Source: Nitrososphaerales archaeon
GTDB lineage: Archaea > Thermoproteota > Nitrososphaeria > Nitrososphaerales > Nitrososphaeraceae
DNA length: 43,409 nucleotides
Direction: 5' to 3'
Assembly (NCBI GenBank): GCA_029237525.1
Contig: JARBAU010000090.1
Span: 1 to 43,409, forward strand
Part shown: positions 7,240-15,604 of the stretch, in pieces
Layout of the letters: every line of letters starts with the position of its first letter
Position numbering within the stretch: position 1 is the first letter of the stretch
Made by a program: the position numbers and the translations under genes
The notes under the pieces: model-generated
Told to the model about the DNA's origin: nothing
The model's database searches: none
Seen by the model: the letters and a program-made list of their open reading frames with translations, nothing else

Positions 7240-7680
7240 ATGCCATCAAATATAGATAATAATATGAGTAGCAAATCTGACTCTTTGGGTGCGGAAGCTT
7301 CAGTAGATCCCGACACTCAAAGGACTATAGAATCGATAAAAAATGTTGCTAGAAATATTAGAGACACTTCAGCACGAATTAGAGATACAGTAAGAGTCTT
7401 ACGTCAGAGTGGAGCTATTGATGAATTGACTCAAGCAGTCCACGAAGCAACCATTGCAGCTAGAGAAATAACTAGGGAGGTCAATTCTGCGACCAAGGAT
7501 TTGAAAGACAATGGTGTTATAGTCAAAACAGCCGGCGCAATCGAAGATACAACTAATGCTGCTCGGGAGACTGTTGATGTGGTAAGAGATGTTGCAAGGC
7601 AGGCAACTGACTCTGCTCCAAATACAGTTGAGACTCTGAAGGAGGCTGCCTCAAAAATCAAATCAAAGAATCGGTCGTAG
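7240..7680 (+). CDS. Phasin/apolipoprotein-like amphipathic helical protein
   Basis: 146 residues with no membrane segment. From about residue 25 to 140 it is one long amphipathic helical array rich in Ala, Arg, Thr, Asp and Val, with recurring units such as RDTSARIRDTVRVLR, EATIAAREITREV and RETVDVVRDVARQA. Two copies of a G-A-I-(D/E) turn separate the helical blocks. This pattern is shared by phasins, LEA proteins and apolipoprotein-like proteins that coat hydrophobic surfaces. Its place directly after the PhaE-like gene makes a polyhydroxyalkanoate granule coat the most interesting reading, but composition alone cannot separate these options. It has its own TATA box and a 3' hairpin with a T8 tract. 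Confidence 0.55.
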   Translation: MPSNIDNNMSSKSDSLGAEASVDPDTQRTIESIKNVARNIRDTSARIRDTVRVLRQSGAIDELTQAVHEATIAAREITREVNSATKDLKDNGVIVKTAGAIEDTTNAARETVDVVRDVARQATDSAPNTVETLKEAASKIKSKNRS

Positions 7681-7746
7681 TTCCAAGATAAGGATTCGGT
7701 TCTTGGAATCTAAGCATTGTGAATTACTTTTGCTTATCTTTTTTTT
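7681..7746 (+). terminator. 3' hairpin and T8 tract after the phasin-like gene
   Basis: Directly after the stop codon, TTCCAAG (7681-7687) can pair with CTTGGAA (7702-7708) around a 14-nt loop. A run of eight T follows at 7739-7746. Oligo-T is the main archaeal termination signal; the hairpin may also protect the 3' end. Confidence 0.5.
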
Positions 7747-8096
7747 CACTATCCGATAATGATTAGTTCGAAGATTTTATTTCACCAATTTGAATTGGAG
7801 ACAGTCTAGCGACTGATGCAAAATATCGATTCTAGTATGATACTGCAAATCTAAACTAGGCGAATTTTCGGTTTTCACTTTCGAAAATACCACGGCTTCT
7901 GATCGTTAGTGCAGTATGGGCTTTTCAAATACCCAATTGTCGATTTTGACGTGTTATGTTGATGCTTTTGGTATCTGACAGATTTGATTCTTTGTAATGC
8001 TGTTTACAAATAATCCGAGTAAGTAGTTAGTCTTAGATTTTATCAACATATAATGTCGTGTTTTATAGGAATAGAATAAAAACTACTTTGTTTCAT
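7747..8096. other. Convergent gene-free stretch
   Basis: About 350 bases between the phasin-like gene and the end of gatB. I see only AT-rich sequence. A T5 run on the minus strand (8074-8079) just beyond gatB is a weak terminator candidate. Confidence 0.4.
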
Positions 8097-9533
8097 TCAA
8101 TTTTTATTTAACTTGTCCATAATTAGAGAAAGAGCAATTTGTGGGTCAGCCCTTCCTTTTGTCAGCTTCAGTACCTTTCCAAGTAGAAAATTTATGACAC
8201 TAGGATTGCTGCTAGCATCAATCACCGCAGCTCTTTCCGAATCGAATGTATCTTCTATGGCCTTTGTAAGAATCTTTTCATCGATTATTTTTGACGAGTC
8301 AAATTGACCGACTAATTGAGATGGCATCTCGCCTGTCCTCAAGATTCGATTCAGCATCGATTTTGCAGTGTGTCTACTAATCGAGTTCTCATCCACTAGT
8401 TTTGCCAGTTCAGCAATATGCCTGGGTCCGATTTTAAGATCTGTTAGCGAGGTTTCGTCAGTCTTAGAAACCCCGATGTAGCTCATCAAATCGGAGACCA
8501 ACCAGTTTGCTATTTCTTTGGGGGAAGAGTATATCCGAACTGCGGATTCAAAAAAATCAGCCATCTCTTTGTTATTTATTAGAACTTGTGATACGTGATC
8601 GGATAGGTGATATTCTTCGACAAATCTAGTCCTTCTCTTGTCAGGCAATTCCGGCATCGTTTGTTGAATTGAATTTAGATAGCTTTTGTCAAGGAGAACT
8701 ATAGGTATGTCTGGCTCAAGAAAATATTTGTAATCTTGTTCTTCTTCTTTAGCACGAGATTGTTTCGTTACCTTTCGTTCGTTATCCCAATGCCGAGTCT
8801 CAGATTTTATCTCAATATTGCGAGATGAAAGCGACTCTTGTCTTATAATTTCGAAATTTAAGGCCTTCTCTACTTCCCGGAATGACCCAACATTTTTAAT
8901 TTCAACTCTCTTCCCATTGTCGATGGAGATATTTGCGTCACACCGGACAGAGCCCTCAAGTTTTGTATTACAGACTCCTAAATGTTCTAGAATCGATGTA
9001 AGCTTGTTAAGAAATGCCCTAACTGTAGCTGCATCTTTAAAATCGGGTTCAGTAACAATTTCTACTAGGGCAGTTCCCGCACGATTATAGTCAACTAGCG
9101 TATAGAAACTCGTGTCCATATCACCACCTTCGTATATCAGTCGACCTGGATCTTCCTCCAACTGAATTCTACGAATTCGTGCATATTCTTTTCCAAATTC
9201 AAGTTTACCATTGGAGCCGACACTACCTATGCCACCAGAATCATATTGAGTAATCTGATAGTTTTTAGGCAAATCAGGATAGAAATAATTTTTTCGATAG
9301 AATCCCATTTCAGATGGAATAGTACAACCCAAAGCTAGAGCGATCATACACGAATAATCTATTGCCTTGTTGTTTAATAGTGGCATTGTACCAGGCTGGC
9401 CAGTGCAAATCGGACAGACATTTCTATTTGGGAGATCGTTTCTGTAATCCCCTCTACATTTACAAAACAACTTAGAGTTTAGTCCAGTTAGCTGACAATG
9501 AATTTCAACACCTATCCTTACAATTCCAGTCAT
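8097..9533 (-). CDS. gatB: Asp/Glu-tRNA(Asn/Gln) amidotransferase subunit B
   Basis: Subunit of GatCAB that binds the misacylated tRNA and performs the ATP-dependent kinase/transamidase step. 478 residues, normal length. The N-terminal VRIGVEIHCQL is the GatB signature. A zinc site follows with Cys pairs in LFCKCRGD and CPICTGQPG, then the catalytic-core segments YPDLPKNYQITQYD and LEEDPGRLIYE. The C-terminal part (about residues 330-478) is the helical plus YqeY-like tRNA-binding tail, including the LLGKVLKLTKGRADP segment. The start overlaps the gatA stop by four bases (ATGA), so translation is coupled. It is the last gene of aspS-gatC-gatA-gatB. Confidence 0.95.
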   Translation of the reverse strand: MTGIVRIGVEIHCQLTGLNSKLFCKCRGDYRNDLPNRNVCPICTGQPGTMPLLNNKAIDYSCMIALALGCTIPSEMGFYRKNYFYPDLPKNYQITQYDSGGIGSVGSNGKLEFGKEYARIRRIQLEEDPGRLIYEGGDMDTSFYTLVDYNRAGTALVEIVTEPDFKDAATVRAFLNKLTSILEHLGVCNTKLEGSVRCDANISIDNGKRVEIKNVGSFREVEKALNFEIIRQESLSSRNIEIKSETRHWDNERKVTKQSRAKEEEQDYKYFLEPDIPIVLLDKSYLNSIQQTMPELPDKRRTRFVEEYHLSDHVSQVLINNKEMADFFESAVRIYSSPKEIANWLVSDLMSYIGVSKTDETSLTDLKIGPRHIAELAKLVDENSISRHTAKSMLNRILRTGEMPSQLVGQFDSSKIIDEKILTKAIEDTFDSERAAVIDASSNPSVINFLLGKVLKLTKGRADPQIALSLIMDKLNKN

Positions 9534-10981
9534 ATGAAATCAGGTTTCCTGCGTACACCAGCTATTCTTTCATAAATTTTCGAAACACTAAGAAGTAATT
9601 GGTCTTGCATCTCATCGGCCATGAGTTGGACCCCAATAGGGAGTTTGTCATTAAATCCGGTTGGTATGGATATTGCAGGTATTCCAATTAGATTAGCAAT
9701 GACTGTGTTTGCATCAATAAGATATCTCTTCATCGGGTTGTCTATGCCCTCTCCTAGCCTAAAAGGAAGCACCGGCATAGTTGGTGAAATTAAAATGTCA
9801 ATATATTTGAATAGTTTCTTGACTTCTTGCCTCAAAATAGATCTGATTTTTTGTGCTTTGAGATAATATTTTGAGTAGTAGCCTGAAAGTAACACATGGG
9901 ATCCTATCATTATTCTTTTTTTCACCTCATCTCCAAAATTATTTCTGATTGTTGAAAAATAAGAATTCCATTCGTAGCCTTCTGGCTGACAATCAAATCC
10001 ATATCTCAAGTTATCATATCTAGCCAAGTTGCTGCTCGCTTCAGCCATTGCAATAGTATAGTAAGATGCTAAGGAGTAATCAATCGAATTTAAGGAAATC
10101 TCTTCCCATTTGAAGCCAGCTGAGGAGAGCAAGTCCATCGATGAATAGACAAGCCTAGAGATAACAGGATCCGAACCTTCGATCAATTCTTTTACTAATC
10201 CAAATCGAACAGGTTTTTTAAGGTCAGAAGCATCACTAAACTCGTACATCTTTTGAAAATGAGTAGTATTGTCATTTTCATCATGTCCAGAAATTGCGTT
10301 CATCATCATTACTATATCAGAGACTGTTCTTGCGATAGGACCTATTTGTTCTAAACTATTAGAATATGATATCAAACCATATCTACTCACCGATCCATAT
10401 GTAGGCTTGAATCCTACCACAGAACAGAAGCTTGCCGGACATCTAATGGATCCGCCAGTATCTGACCCTAGAGAAACTGTGCATTCTGATGCAGCAACGC
10501 TAGCAGCACTCCCTCCTGAGGATCCTCCAACTACATAATTTGGATCCCAAGGATTATGTGTAGGCCCAAAACTTCCAAATTCCGTAGTCGAGCCCATTGC
10601 AAACTCGTCCAAATTTAGTTTTCCAATAATAATAGCATCACGCTCTTTGAGACGACTTATTACAGTCGCGTCAAAAGGAGGTTTATACTCGTGTAGCAGT
10701 TTTGAAGCACATGTTGTTCTGATATTCTTAGTGCATATGTTGTCCTTGACACCTACAGCAACACCGGCTAAAGGCCCAATCGTCTCTTGGCGTTTTATTT
10801 TCGTATCTATCTTTCTGGCAGTTTCTAGGGCATCATCATTAACTGTGATAAATGCTTTTATTTTGTCATCTATGGCATTTATTCGCTCTAGGAGTTGAAA
10901 AACGTAGTCCTCGATAGTAAAGTCTCCATTTCTAACCCTAGATGAAACTTGTTGTGCACTAAGTGACCACAGTTCGTTCAT
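9530..10981 (-). CDS. gatA: Asp/Glu-tRNA amidotransferase subunit A (amidase)
   Basis: Glutaminase subunit of GatCAB that releases ammonia from glutamine. 483 residues. It has the amidase-signature triad Lys / cis-Ser / Ser: Lys in AVGVKDNI (about residue 78), then the Gly/Ser-rich GGSSGGSAASVA and GSDTGGSIRCPAS stretches that hold the cis-Ser and nucleophilic Ser. The C-terminal GIPAISIPTGFNDKLPIGVQLM is typical of the family. It starts one base after gatC and overlaps gatB by four, a tight operon. Archaea use GatDE for Gln-tRNA(Gln), so GatCAB in an archaeon usually points to Asn-tRNA(Asn) synthesis. Confidence 0.95.
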   Translation of the reverse strand: MNELWSLSAQQVSSRVRNGDFTIEDYVFQLLERINAIDDKIKAFITVNDDALETARKIDTKIKRQETIGPLAGVAVGVKDNICTKNIRTTCASKLLHEYKPPFDATVISRLKERDAIIIGKLNLDEFAMGSTTEFGSFGPTHNPWDPNYVVGGSSGGSAASVAASECTVSLGSDTGGSIRCPASFCSVVGFKPTYGSVSRYGLISYSNSLEQIGPIARTVSDIVMMMNAISGHDENDNTTHFQKMYEFSDASDLKKPVRFGLVKELIEGSDPVISRLVYSSMDLLSSAGFKWEEISLNSIDYSLASYYTIAMAEASSNLARYDNLRYGFDCQPEGYEWNSYFSTIRNNFGDEVKKRIMIGSHVLLSGYYSKYYLKAQKIRSILRQEVKKLFKYIDILISPTMPVLPFRLGEGIDNPMKRYLIDANTVIANLIGIPAISIPTGFNDKLPIGVQLMADEMQDQLLLSVSKIYERIAGVRRKPDFI

Positions 10982-10982
10982 A

Positions 10983-11255
10983 TTACCGCATCTTTGGCGC
11001 TTTCACATATCCGTCCTTTATATTCTTAGTTGTCTTCGACAAATCTGTTCGTGTTTCAAGTACTTGATCGTTTCTGAATTCCGAAACGCTTTTTTTATAA
11101 TATCTTGGCTCAACATCTGATAAAGTTATGCTATCCAGTCTATCCAAATATTCGATAATTTTTTCAATCTCGATATGATACTTCACAAGCTCCTCATTAC
11201 TTAGATCTAGTCTAGAAAGCCATGCGAGGTGTTTTACATGTTCTATGGACACCAT
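10983..11255 (-). CDS. gatC: Asp/Glu-tRNA amidotransferase subunit C
   Basis: 90-residue linker subunit that wraps between GatA and GatB and stabilises the complex. Family signatures are VKHLAWLSRLDLSNEE near the N-terminus and the IEYLDRLDSITLSDVEP helix-turn, followed by the extended tail (LRNDQV-like: EFRNDQVLETR, and VKAPKMR at the end). ATG at 11255 is the only sensible start. It lies 24 bp after the aspS stop and 1 bp before gatA, inside the same operon. Confidence 0.93.
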   Translation of the reverse strand: MVSIEHVKHLAWLSRLDLSNEELVKYHIEIEKIIEYLDRLDSITLSDVEPRYYKKSVSEFRNDQVLETRTDLSKTTKNIKDGYVKAPKMR

Positions 11256-11279
11256 ATTCCATCTGTCCCTATCTCAATA

Positions 11280-12593
11280 TCAAGGAGCCAGCCTGTCTAT
11301 GTCGCGCGGATAGAAAGCGGCATCTCTTATATTGTCCAAGCCAGTGATAGCCATTAGAAACCTCTCCAAACCTACTCCGAATCCCGCGTGTGGGGGAATT
11401 CCATAATCAAACACCTTTAGATGGTAATCAAATTTTTGTACATTCAAGCCTTGTTTTCTCATTCTGTCAATCAATTCCGACTTCGTGTTTATTCTTGTAC
11501 TTCCAGAGGATATTTCCAAGGTTCTATACATCAGGTCAAATGATTCAGATTTAGCCTCAGATTTCGAATCAGGTTTGACATAAAATGGTTTAATAGATGC
11601 AGGCCAGTCAGTGATAAAATAGAAACCGTCTAGATTCATATTTGAAGCACTTAATTTTAACACCTGCGGCGACAGATCATCCCCATATCTGACATTTTCA
11701 CCACTTTCGTGGAGAGTTTGAAGAATCTCAGCATAAGAATATCTTGGAAGAGGAATATTGATTTGAGGTATCTGTATTTCTGAAGAACTTAACTCATGCT
11801 TGTTAATGCTTCTAATTGAATCAAACACATGAAATAGCAGATTTTCCAGTAATCGCATTGCATCATTGTAATCAGCAAATGCCATCTCAGTATCTATCGA
11901 AATGGCCTCTGAGAGATGTCGATTTGTGCGCGACGGCTCGGCTCTAAATATTGGACCAATTTCGAAAACATTCTCAAATGACATAGTCAGCTGTTCCTTG
12001 TACAACTGAGGACTTTGGGCAAGAAATGCCTCTCTGTCATAGTAGAATATTGGAAACAGAGCTGCACCACCTTCGGTTGAAGTTGCTATCATCTTCGGAG
12101 TATTGACCTCCGTGAAGCCTTCTTTATCAAGGAATTCCCTAATAGACTTCAAGATGGTGTGTCGAATATGAAAAATGGTCTGTAGACTGTTGCGTCGAAG
12201 ATCTAATGCTCTGAGATCCAAACGTGTATCCAAGCCTATTGAATTCCTTTTTCCCTGAATCAAAAAAGGGGCCGCATTTCTTGCATGAGAAAAAACTTTA
12301 AGCTCAATTGGTACAATTTCTGCTCCCGATGGCGACTTTTGTTGAAGCTTGACTTTTCCTTTTATTGCTATAGATGAGTGCTCCTTAAGAGACTGTATTT
12401 GTTCTAGGACTGGGTCAGGACATTCTCCTTTCTTAGCAACAACCTGAGTAGAACCTTTTCTATCCTGTAGTTGTATAAAACGCAAATTACCATGATCACG
12501 TACACTTGATACCCATCCCATAACTACTACGATATCATTCTCCGAACAGGATCGAATTTCTGACGAAGAGTGGGTCCGTCGCCACTGACCCAT
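11280..12593 (-). CDS. aspS: Aspartyl-tRNA synthetase, archaeal type (probably non-discriminating)
   Basis: Class II synthetase, 437 residues from ATG 12593. It has the N-terminal OB-fold anticodon domain (about residues 1-100, with WRRTHSS and MGWVSSVRDHGNLRF), class II motif 2 in FEIGPIFRAEPSRTNRHLSE, and motif 3 in HAGFGVGLERFLM near the C-terminus. The absence of a bacterial GAD insertion marks the archaeal type. A GTG at 12620 would add nine residues, but the TATA box (12621-12628, minus) sits against it and predicts transcription starting near 12600, so ATG 12593 is the better start. Leading a gatCAB operon, it is likely the enzyme that makes Asp-tRNA(Asn) as well as Asp-tRNA(Asp); I cannot settle its tRNA specificity from sequence alone. 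Confidence 0.92.
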   Translation of the reverse strand: MGQWRRTHSSSEIRSCSENDIVVVMGWVSSVRDHGNLRFIQLQDRKGSTQVVAKKGECPDPVLEQIQSLKEHSSIAIKGKVKLQQKSPSGAEIVPIELKVFSHARNAAPFLIQGKRNSIGLDTRLDLRALDLRRNSLQTIFHIRHTILKSIREFLDKEGFTEVNTPKMIATSTEGGAALFPIFYYDREAFLAQSPQLYKEQLTMSFENVFEIGPIFRAEPSRTNRHLSEAISIDTEMAFADYNDAMRLLENLLFHVFDSIRSINKHELSSSEIQIPQINIPLPRYSYAEILQTLHESGENVRYGDDLSPQVLKLSASNMNLDGFYFITDWPASIKPFYVKPDSKSEAKSESFDLMYRTLEISSGSTRINTKSELIDRMRKQGLNVQKFDYHLKVFDYGIPPHAGFGVGLERFLMAITGLDNIRDAAFYPRDIDRLAP

Positions 12594-12620
12594 CTCAACC
12601 TCTTGAATTATTTCATTCAC

Positions 12621-12628
12621 TTTTTATA
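12621..12628 (-). promoter_or_regulatory. TATA box of the aspS-gatCAB operon
   Basis: On the minus strand the element reads TATAAAAA. It is centred about 32 bp from the aspS ATG at 12593, so the mRNA has a leader of only a few bases. The interval 12629-12839 beyond it, up to the end of hisF, is AT-rich with no gene. Confidence 0.6.
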
Positions 12629-12839
12629 GCACCGATAGTACCCGAATCATGTGTTGCTGGTAATTTAACTCTTCATTATACAAAAGAATGTAATTCTGTA
12701 GATAAGTACTTATTTTAAATTATCGAATTTACGCATGTAAATAATTCTTTTAAATGATCTCATAAATTCAAAATAAATATGAAGTTTCAATAAATTCGAA
12801 ATATATTATAAGAGTATTTAAATCCACTTGAGATCTGAA

Positions 12840-13658
12840 TTAGAATCTAATGCTTATTCCACCTTCTCGCAAAAATGACTTCACTTTATCTATAGAATAT
12901 TTATCGTAATGAAATATCGAGGCAGCCAATGCAGCATCAGCATCAGTTTCTTTGAATAATCTCAAGATATGTTCGGGTTTCCCACATCCTCCAGAGGCAA
13001 TAACGGGTATACGAACAGCATCAGATATTAAATTTGTCAAATCTAGACGATACCCATCTTCTGTTCCGTCGGCATCCACACTTGTTAGAAGAATTTCTCC
13101 AGCTCCTAGACTTTCTACCTTTTTTGCCCACTGGATTGCATCAATGCCAGTCTCTTTTTTGCCTCCGTAGATCATGACTTCGTAGGTGTTGTCAATATTT
13201 TCAGTGGCATATGTAGATTTTCTTTTCACCATTTTTGGTGCTTGTATTGGAGATTTGAATTTAGCGTCTATTGCCACGACAACGCATTGTCTTCCGAAGA
13301 TCTCCATTAATTCTGTTACTAATCCTGGATTGTTAACTGCGGCAGTGTTGATTGATACCTTGTCAGCGCCATTTCTCAATATCTGTCTGGCATCTTCAAG
13401 GTTCCTTATTCCTCCTCCTACAGTGAAGGGAATATTTACAACATCAGCCACATTAGTAACTACGTCCCGCATGGTATCCCTTCCTTCCTGCGATGCAGTT
13501 ATGTCCAAAAAAACTAATTCATCAGCGCCTTGTTCCGTATATTTTTTAGCTAACTTGACTGGGTCTCCCGCTATTTTTATATCTAAAAAGTGAACCCCTT
13601 TAACTACGAGACCATTATCCACATCCAGGCAGGGAATTATTCTTTTTGAAAGAGGCAT
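12840..13658 (-). CDS. hisF: Imidazole glycerol phosphate synthase, cyclase subunit
   Basis: Converts PRFAR plus ammonia from HisH into imidazole glycerol phosphate and AICAR. It is a (beta/alpha)8 barrel of 272 residues, slightly long for the family. The two catalytic Asp residues are D12 (IPCLDVDNG) and D131 (VVAIDAKF). The phosphate-binding segments are FTVGGGIRN and VIASGGCG. An insertion of about 20 residues after D131 (around [15 protein letters not shown]) explains the extra length. It is the last gene of the cluster, 2 bp after hisA; no hisI or hisE follows. Confidence 0.95.
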   Translation of the reverse strand: MPLSKRIIPCLDVDNGLVVKGVHFLDIKIAGDPVKLAKKYTEQGADELVFLDITASQEGRDTMRDVVTNVADVVNIPFTVGGGIRNLEDARQILRNGADKVSINTAAVNNPGLVTELMEIFGRQCVVVAIDAKFKSPIQAPKMVKRKSTYATENIDNTYEVMIYGGKKETGIDAIQWAKKVESLGAGEILLTSVDADGTEDGYRLDLTNLISDAVRIPVIASGGCGKPEHILRLFKETDADAALAASIFHYDKYSIDKVKSFLREGGISIRF

Positions 13659-13660
13659 CT

Positions 13661-14371
13661 TTATGCTAACGCCTTTGCTTGAGCAACATTAAATCGTTCC
13701 TCGTATAAGGCACGGCCAAGGATGACTGAGGAGCAGCCTGTGTTTCTAATTTTTATAATATCTAAAATTGATGAAATTCCTCCACTAGCAATAATATTAG
13801 TACCATTTATCTTGGAAGCAGTAGAAAGACTCTCTACATCTGGTCCGGTCATGGTGCCATCACGATCAATGCTCGTTAAAAGAAATTCATTCAATCCCAT
13901 ACTCATAAACATTTTGATACCATGTATAATATCAATACCTGCAGACTCTCTCCATCCGTCCACCATAATCATCCCATTTAATTGATCGATTGAGATCACT
14001 ATCTTAGAAGAGAGCGACTTGGCAATACGCTTCAATGAAGTAGGCTCTTTAAACGCCATTGTTCCTATTACCACTTTAGAGACACCCATCTCAAACATAA
14101 GCTTTATGGCATCTGCAGATCTTATACCTCCACCAATTTGGATAGGAATACGTAGAGAATTAATTACTTTTGAAATCAAACTCGTATTGTTAGTACCAGT
14201 ACGTAGAGCGGAATCTAAATCCACGATATGGAGGAGATCTGCACCTTGATCTTCCCATTTCTTTGCTACCTTGACGGGATCATTACTGTAAATAATTCTC
14301 TGCTCTAATCTGCCTTTAATGAGCCTCACAACATTGCCACCTAGGAGATCAATTGACGGAACTATTTTCAT
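13661..14371 (-). CDS. hisA: ProFAR isomerase
   Basis: Amadori isomerase converting ProFAR to PRFAR. It is a (beta/alpha)8 barrel of 236 residues. Catalytic Asp residues are D8 (PSIDLLGG) and D129 (ISIDQLNG). Phosphate-binding loops are QIGGGIRS and IIASGGISS. It overlaps hisH by four bases and is followed 2 bp later by hisF, so the three consecutive-step enzymes are translated together. Confidence 0.94.
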   Translation of the reverse strand: MKIVPSIDLLGGNVVRLIKGRLEQRIIYSNDPVKVAKKWEDQGADLLHIVDLDSALRTGTNNTSLISKVINSLRIPIQIGGGIRSADAIKLMFEMGVSKVVIGTMAFKEPTSLKRIAKSLSSKIVISIDQLNGMIMVDGWRESAGIDIIHGIKMFMSMGLNEFLLTSIDRDGTMTGPDVESLSTASKINGTNIIASGGISSILDIIKIRNTGCSSVILGRALYEERFNVAQAKALA

Positions 14372-14988
14372 GTTCTCTCACGGCATGCCCTTAAGAAATT
14401 CTTTAATATAATAGCCCCTGTCTTTCCAGATTTTTCTGGATGAAATTGCGTGCCAAATAAATTATCTATCTCTATTGCAGCAGGTATTGTGATTCCGTAT
14501 TCAGAATTTGCGATGACGATACCTTTGTTAACTGGTGATATTCGGTAAGAATGAACAAAGTAAACCCATGAGTTGTCTGGAATACCATTTAAAAGATTTC
14601 CTCCATTCATTTCTAATTTTAACGTGTTCCAGCCCATATGCGGTATTTTTGTAAGTTTTTTATTCAACATAATCACCTCGCCATCCAATATGGATAGCCC
14701 ATTAAGTTTTCCCTCTTCACTCTTATTAAACAGCATTTCCATTCCGAGGCATATGCCTAGTATTGGTGTCTTGTCCTCTACTGCTTTTATGAATAACTCT
14801 TTGCCTTGGCCGATTGAAGTAATAGCAGGGTCAAAGTTTCCCACACCGGGTAGAACTAGACCGTCATAATCTAGAATATTTTTTAAGCTGTCTATAATGG
14901 ATACCCTTGTATTGGGATTTCTCTCAAAAGCTGCTTTCAGGCTGTATAAATTTCCAGCCCCATAATCAAATATCGCTATTCGAAGCAC
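14368..14988 (-). CDS. hisH: Imidazole glycerol phosphate synthase, glutaminase subunit
   Basis: Class I glutamine amidotransferase that feeds ammonia to HisF. 206 residues. The catalytic triad is visible: nucleophile C80 in LGICLGMEM, and H183 with E185 in FHPEKSG. The N-terminal IFDYGAGNLYSL and VLPGVGNFDPA segments are HisH signatures. It follows hisB with a 1-bp gap and overlaps hisA by four bases. Confidence 0.95.
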   Translation of the reverse strand: MLRIAIFDYGAGNLYSLKAAFERNPNTRVSIIDSLKNILDYDGLVLPGVGNFDPAITSIGQGKELFIKAVEDKTPILGICLGMEMLFNKSEEGKLNGLSILDGEVIMLNKKLTKIPHMGWNTLKLEMNGGNLLNGIPDNSWVYFVHSYRISPVNKGIVIANSEYGITIPAAIEIDNLFGTQFHPEKSGKTGAIILKNFLRACRERT

Positions 14989-14989
14989 A

Positions 14990-15604
14990 TTACATTTCCC
15001 CTTTTGTGCTTGGAACGCCAGTCGACTTCGAGTCTATAGTGACCGCCATACGAAATGCAACCGCAAAAGCCTTTAGGGCAGCTTCTATCTTATGGTGATC
15101 ATTATCGCCGTATTCGACTATCACATGGGTGCAGGCGTTCAAATTCTGTAATAATGATCTTACAAAATGTTCTAGATCTTCTTTTTGTATTCCTTCGGTT
15201 GAAATATTGCTTAGCTTCAAGTCAACCTTATGGAACTGACGCTTCACAAGATCAATACTGACGGAAGCTAGAGAGTCATCCATTGGAACTGATGCATATC
15301 CAAAACGTCTAATATTTTTGCGTTCTAGAAGAGATCTGTCTATAGCCTGAGAAAGAGCAATGGCCGTGTCCTCAACAATATGATGAACTATGTGATCGTT
15401 GGATAGGGCCGCCAACTCAACGTTTAACATGCTGTGCTTTGCTAAAGTAGTGATTAAATGATCGAGGAAATATAGATCAGTCTTCACTGAAGATAGGCCG
15501 TTTCCATCAATATCTATGTCGACGGTAATTGATGTTTCTTTCGTGTTTCTCACAAAATGAGCGCCCCTACGGCCTGCAGCAGATATATCAGCCAATCGAG
15601 TCAA
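14990..15604 (-). CDS. hisB: Imidazoleglycerol-phosphate dehydratase
   Basis: Manganese enzyme that dehydrates imidazole glycerol phosphate. 204 residues, monofunctional, with no fused phosphatase. Metal-binding His/Glu motifs are DHLI early, HHIVEDTAIALSQAI in the middle, and DNDHHKIEAALKAFA near the C-terminus, the duplicated pattern of the family. Its start overlaps the end of the HAD phosphatase gene by four bases, so the dehydratase and phosphatase are coupled although separate, unlike the fused bacterial HisB. Confidence 0.95.
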   Translation of the reverse strand: MTRLADISAAGRRGAHFVRNTKETSITVDIDIDGNGLSSVKTDLYFLDHLITTLAKHSMLNVELAALSNDHIVHHIVEDTAIALSQAIDRSLLERKNIRRFGYASVPMDDSLASVSIDLVKRQFHKVDLKLSNISTEGIQKEDLEHFVRSLLQNLNACTHVIVEYGDNDHHKIEAALKAFAVAFRMAVTIDSKSTGVPSTKGEM

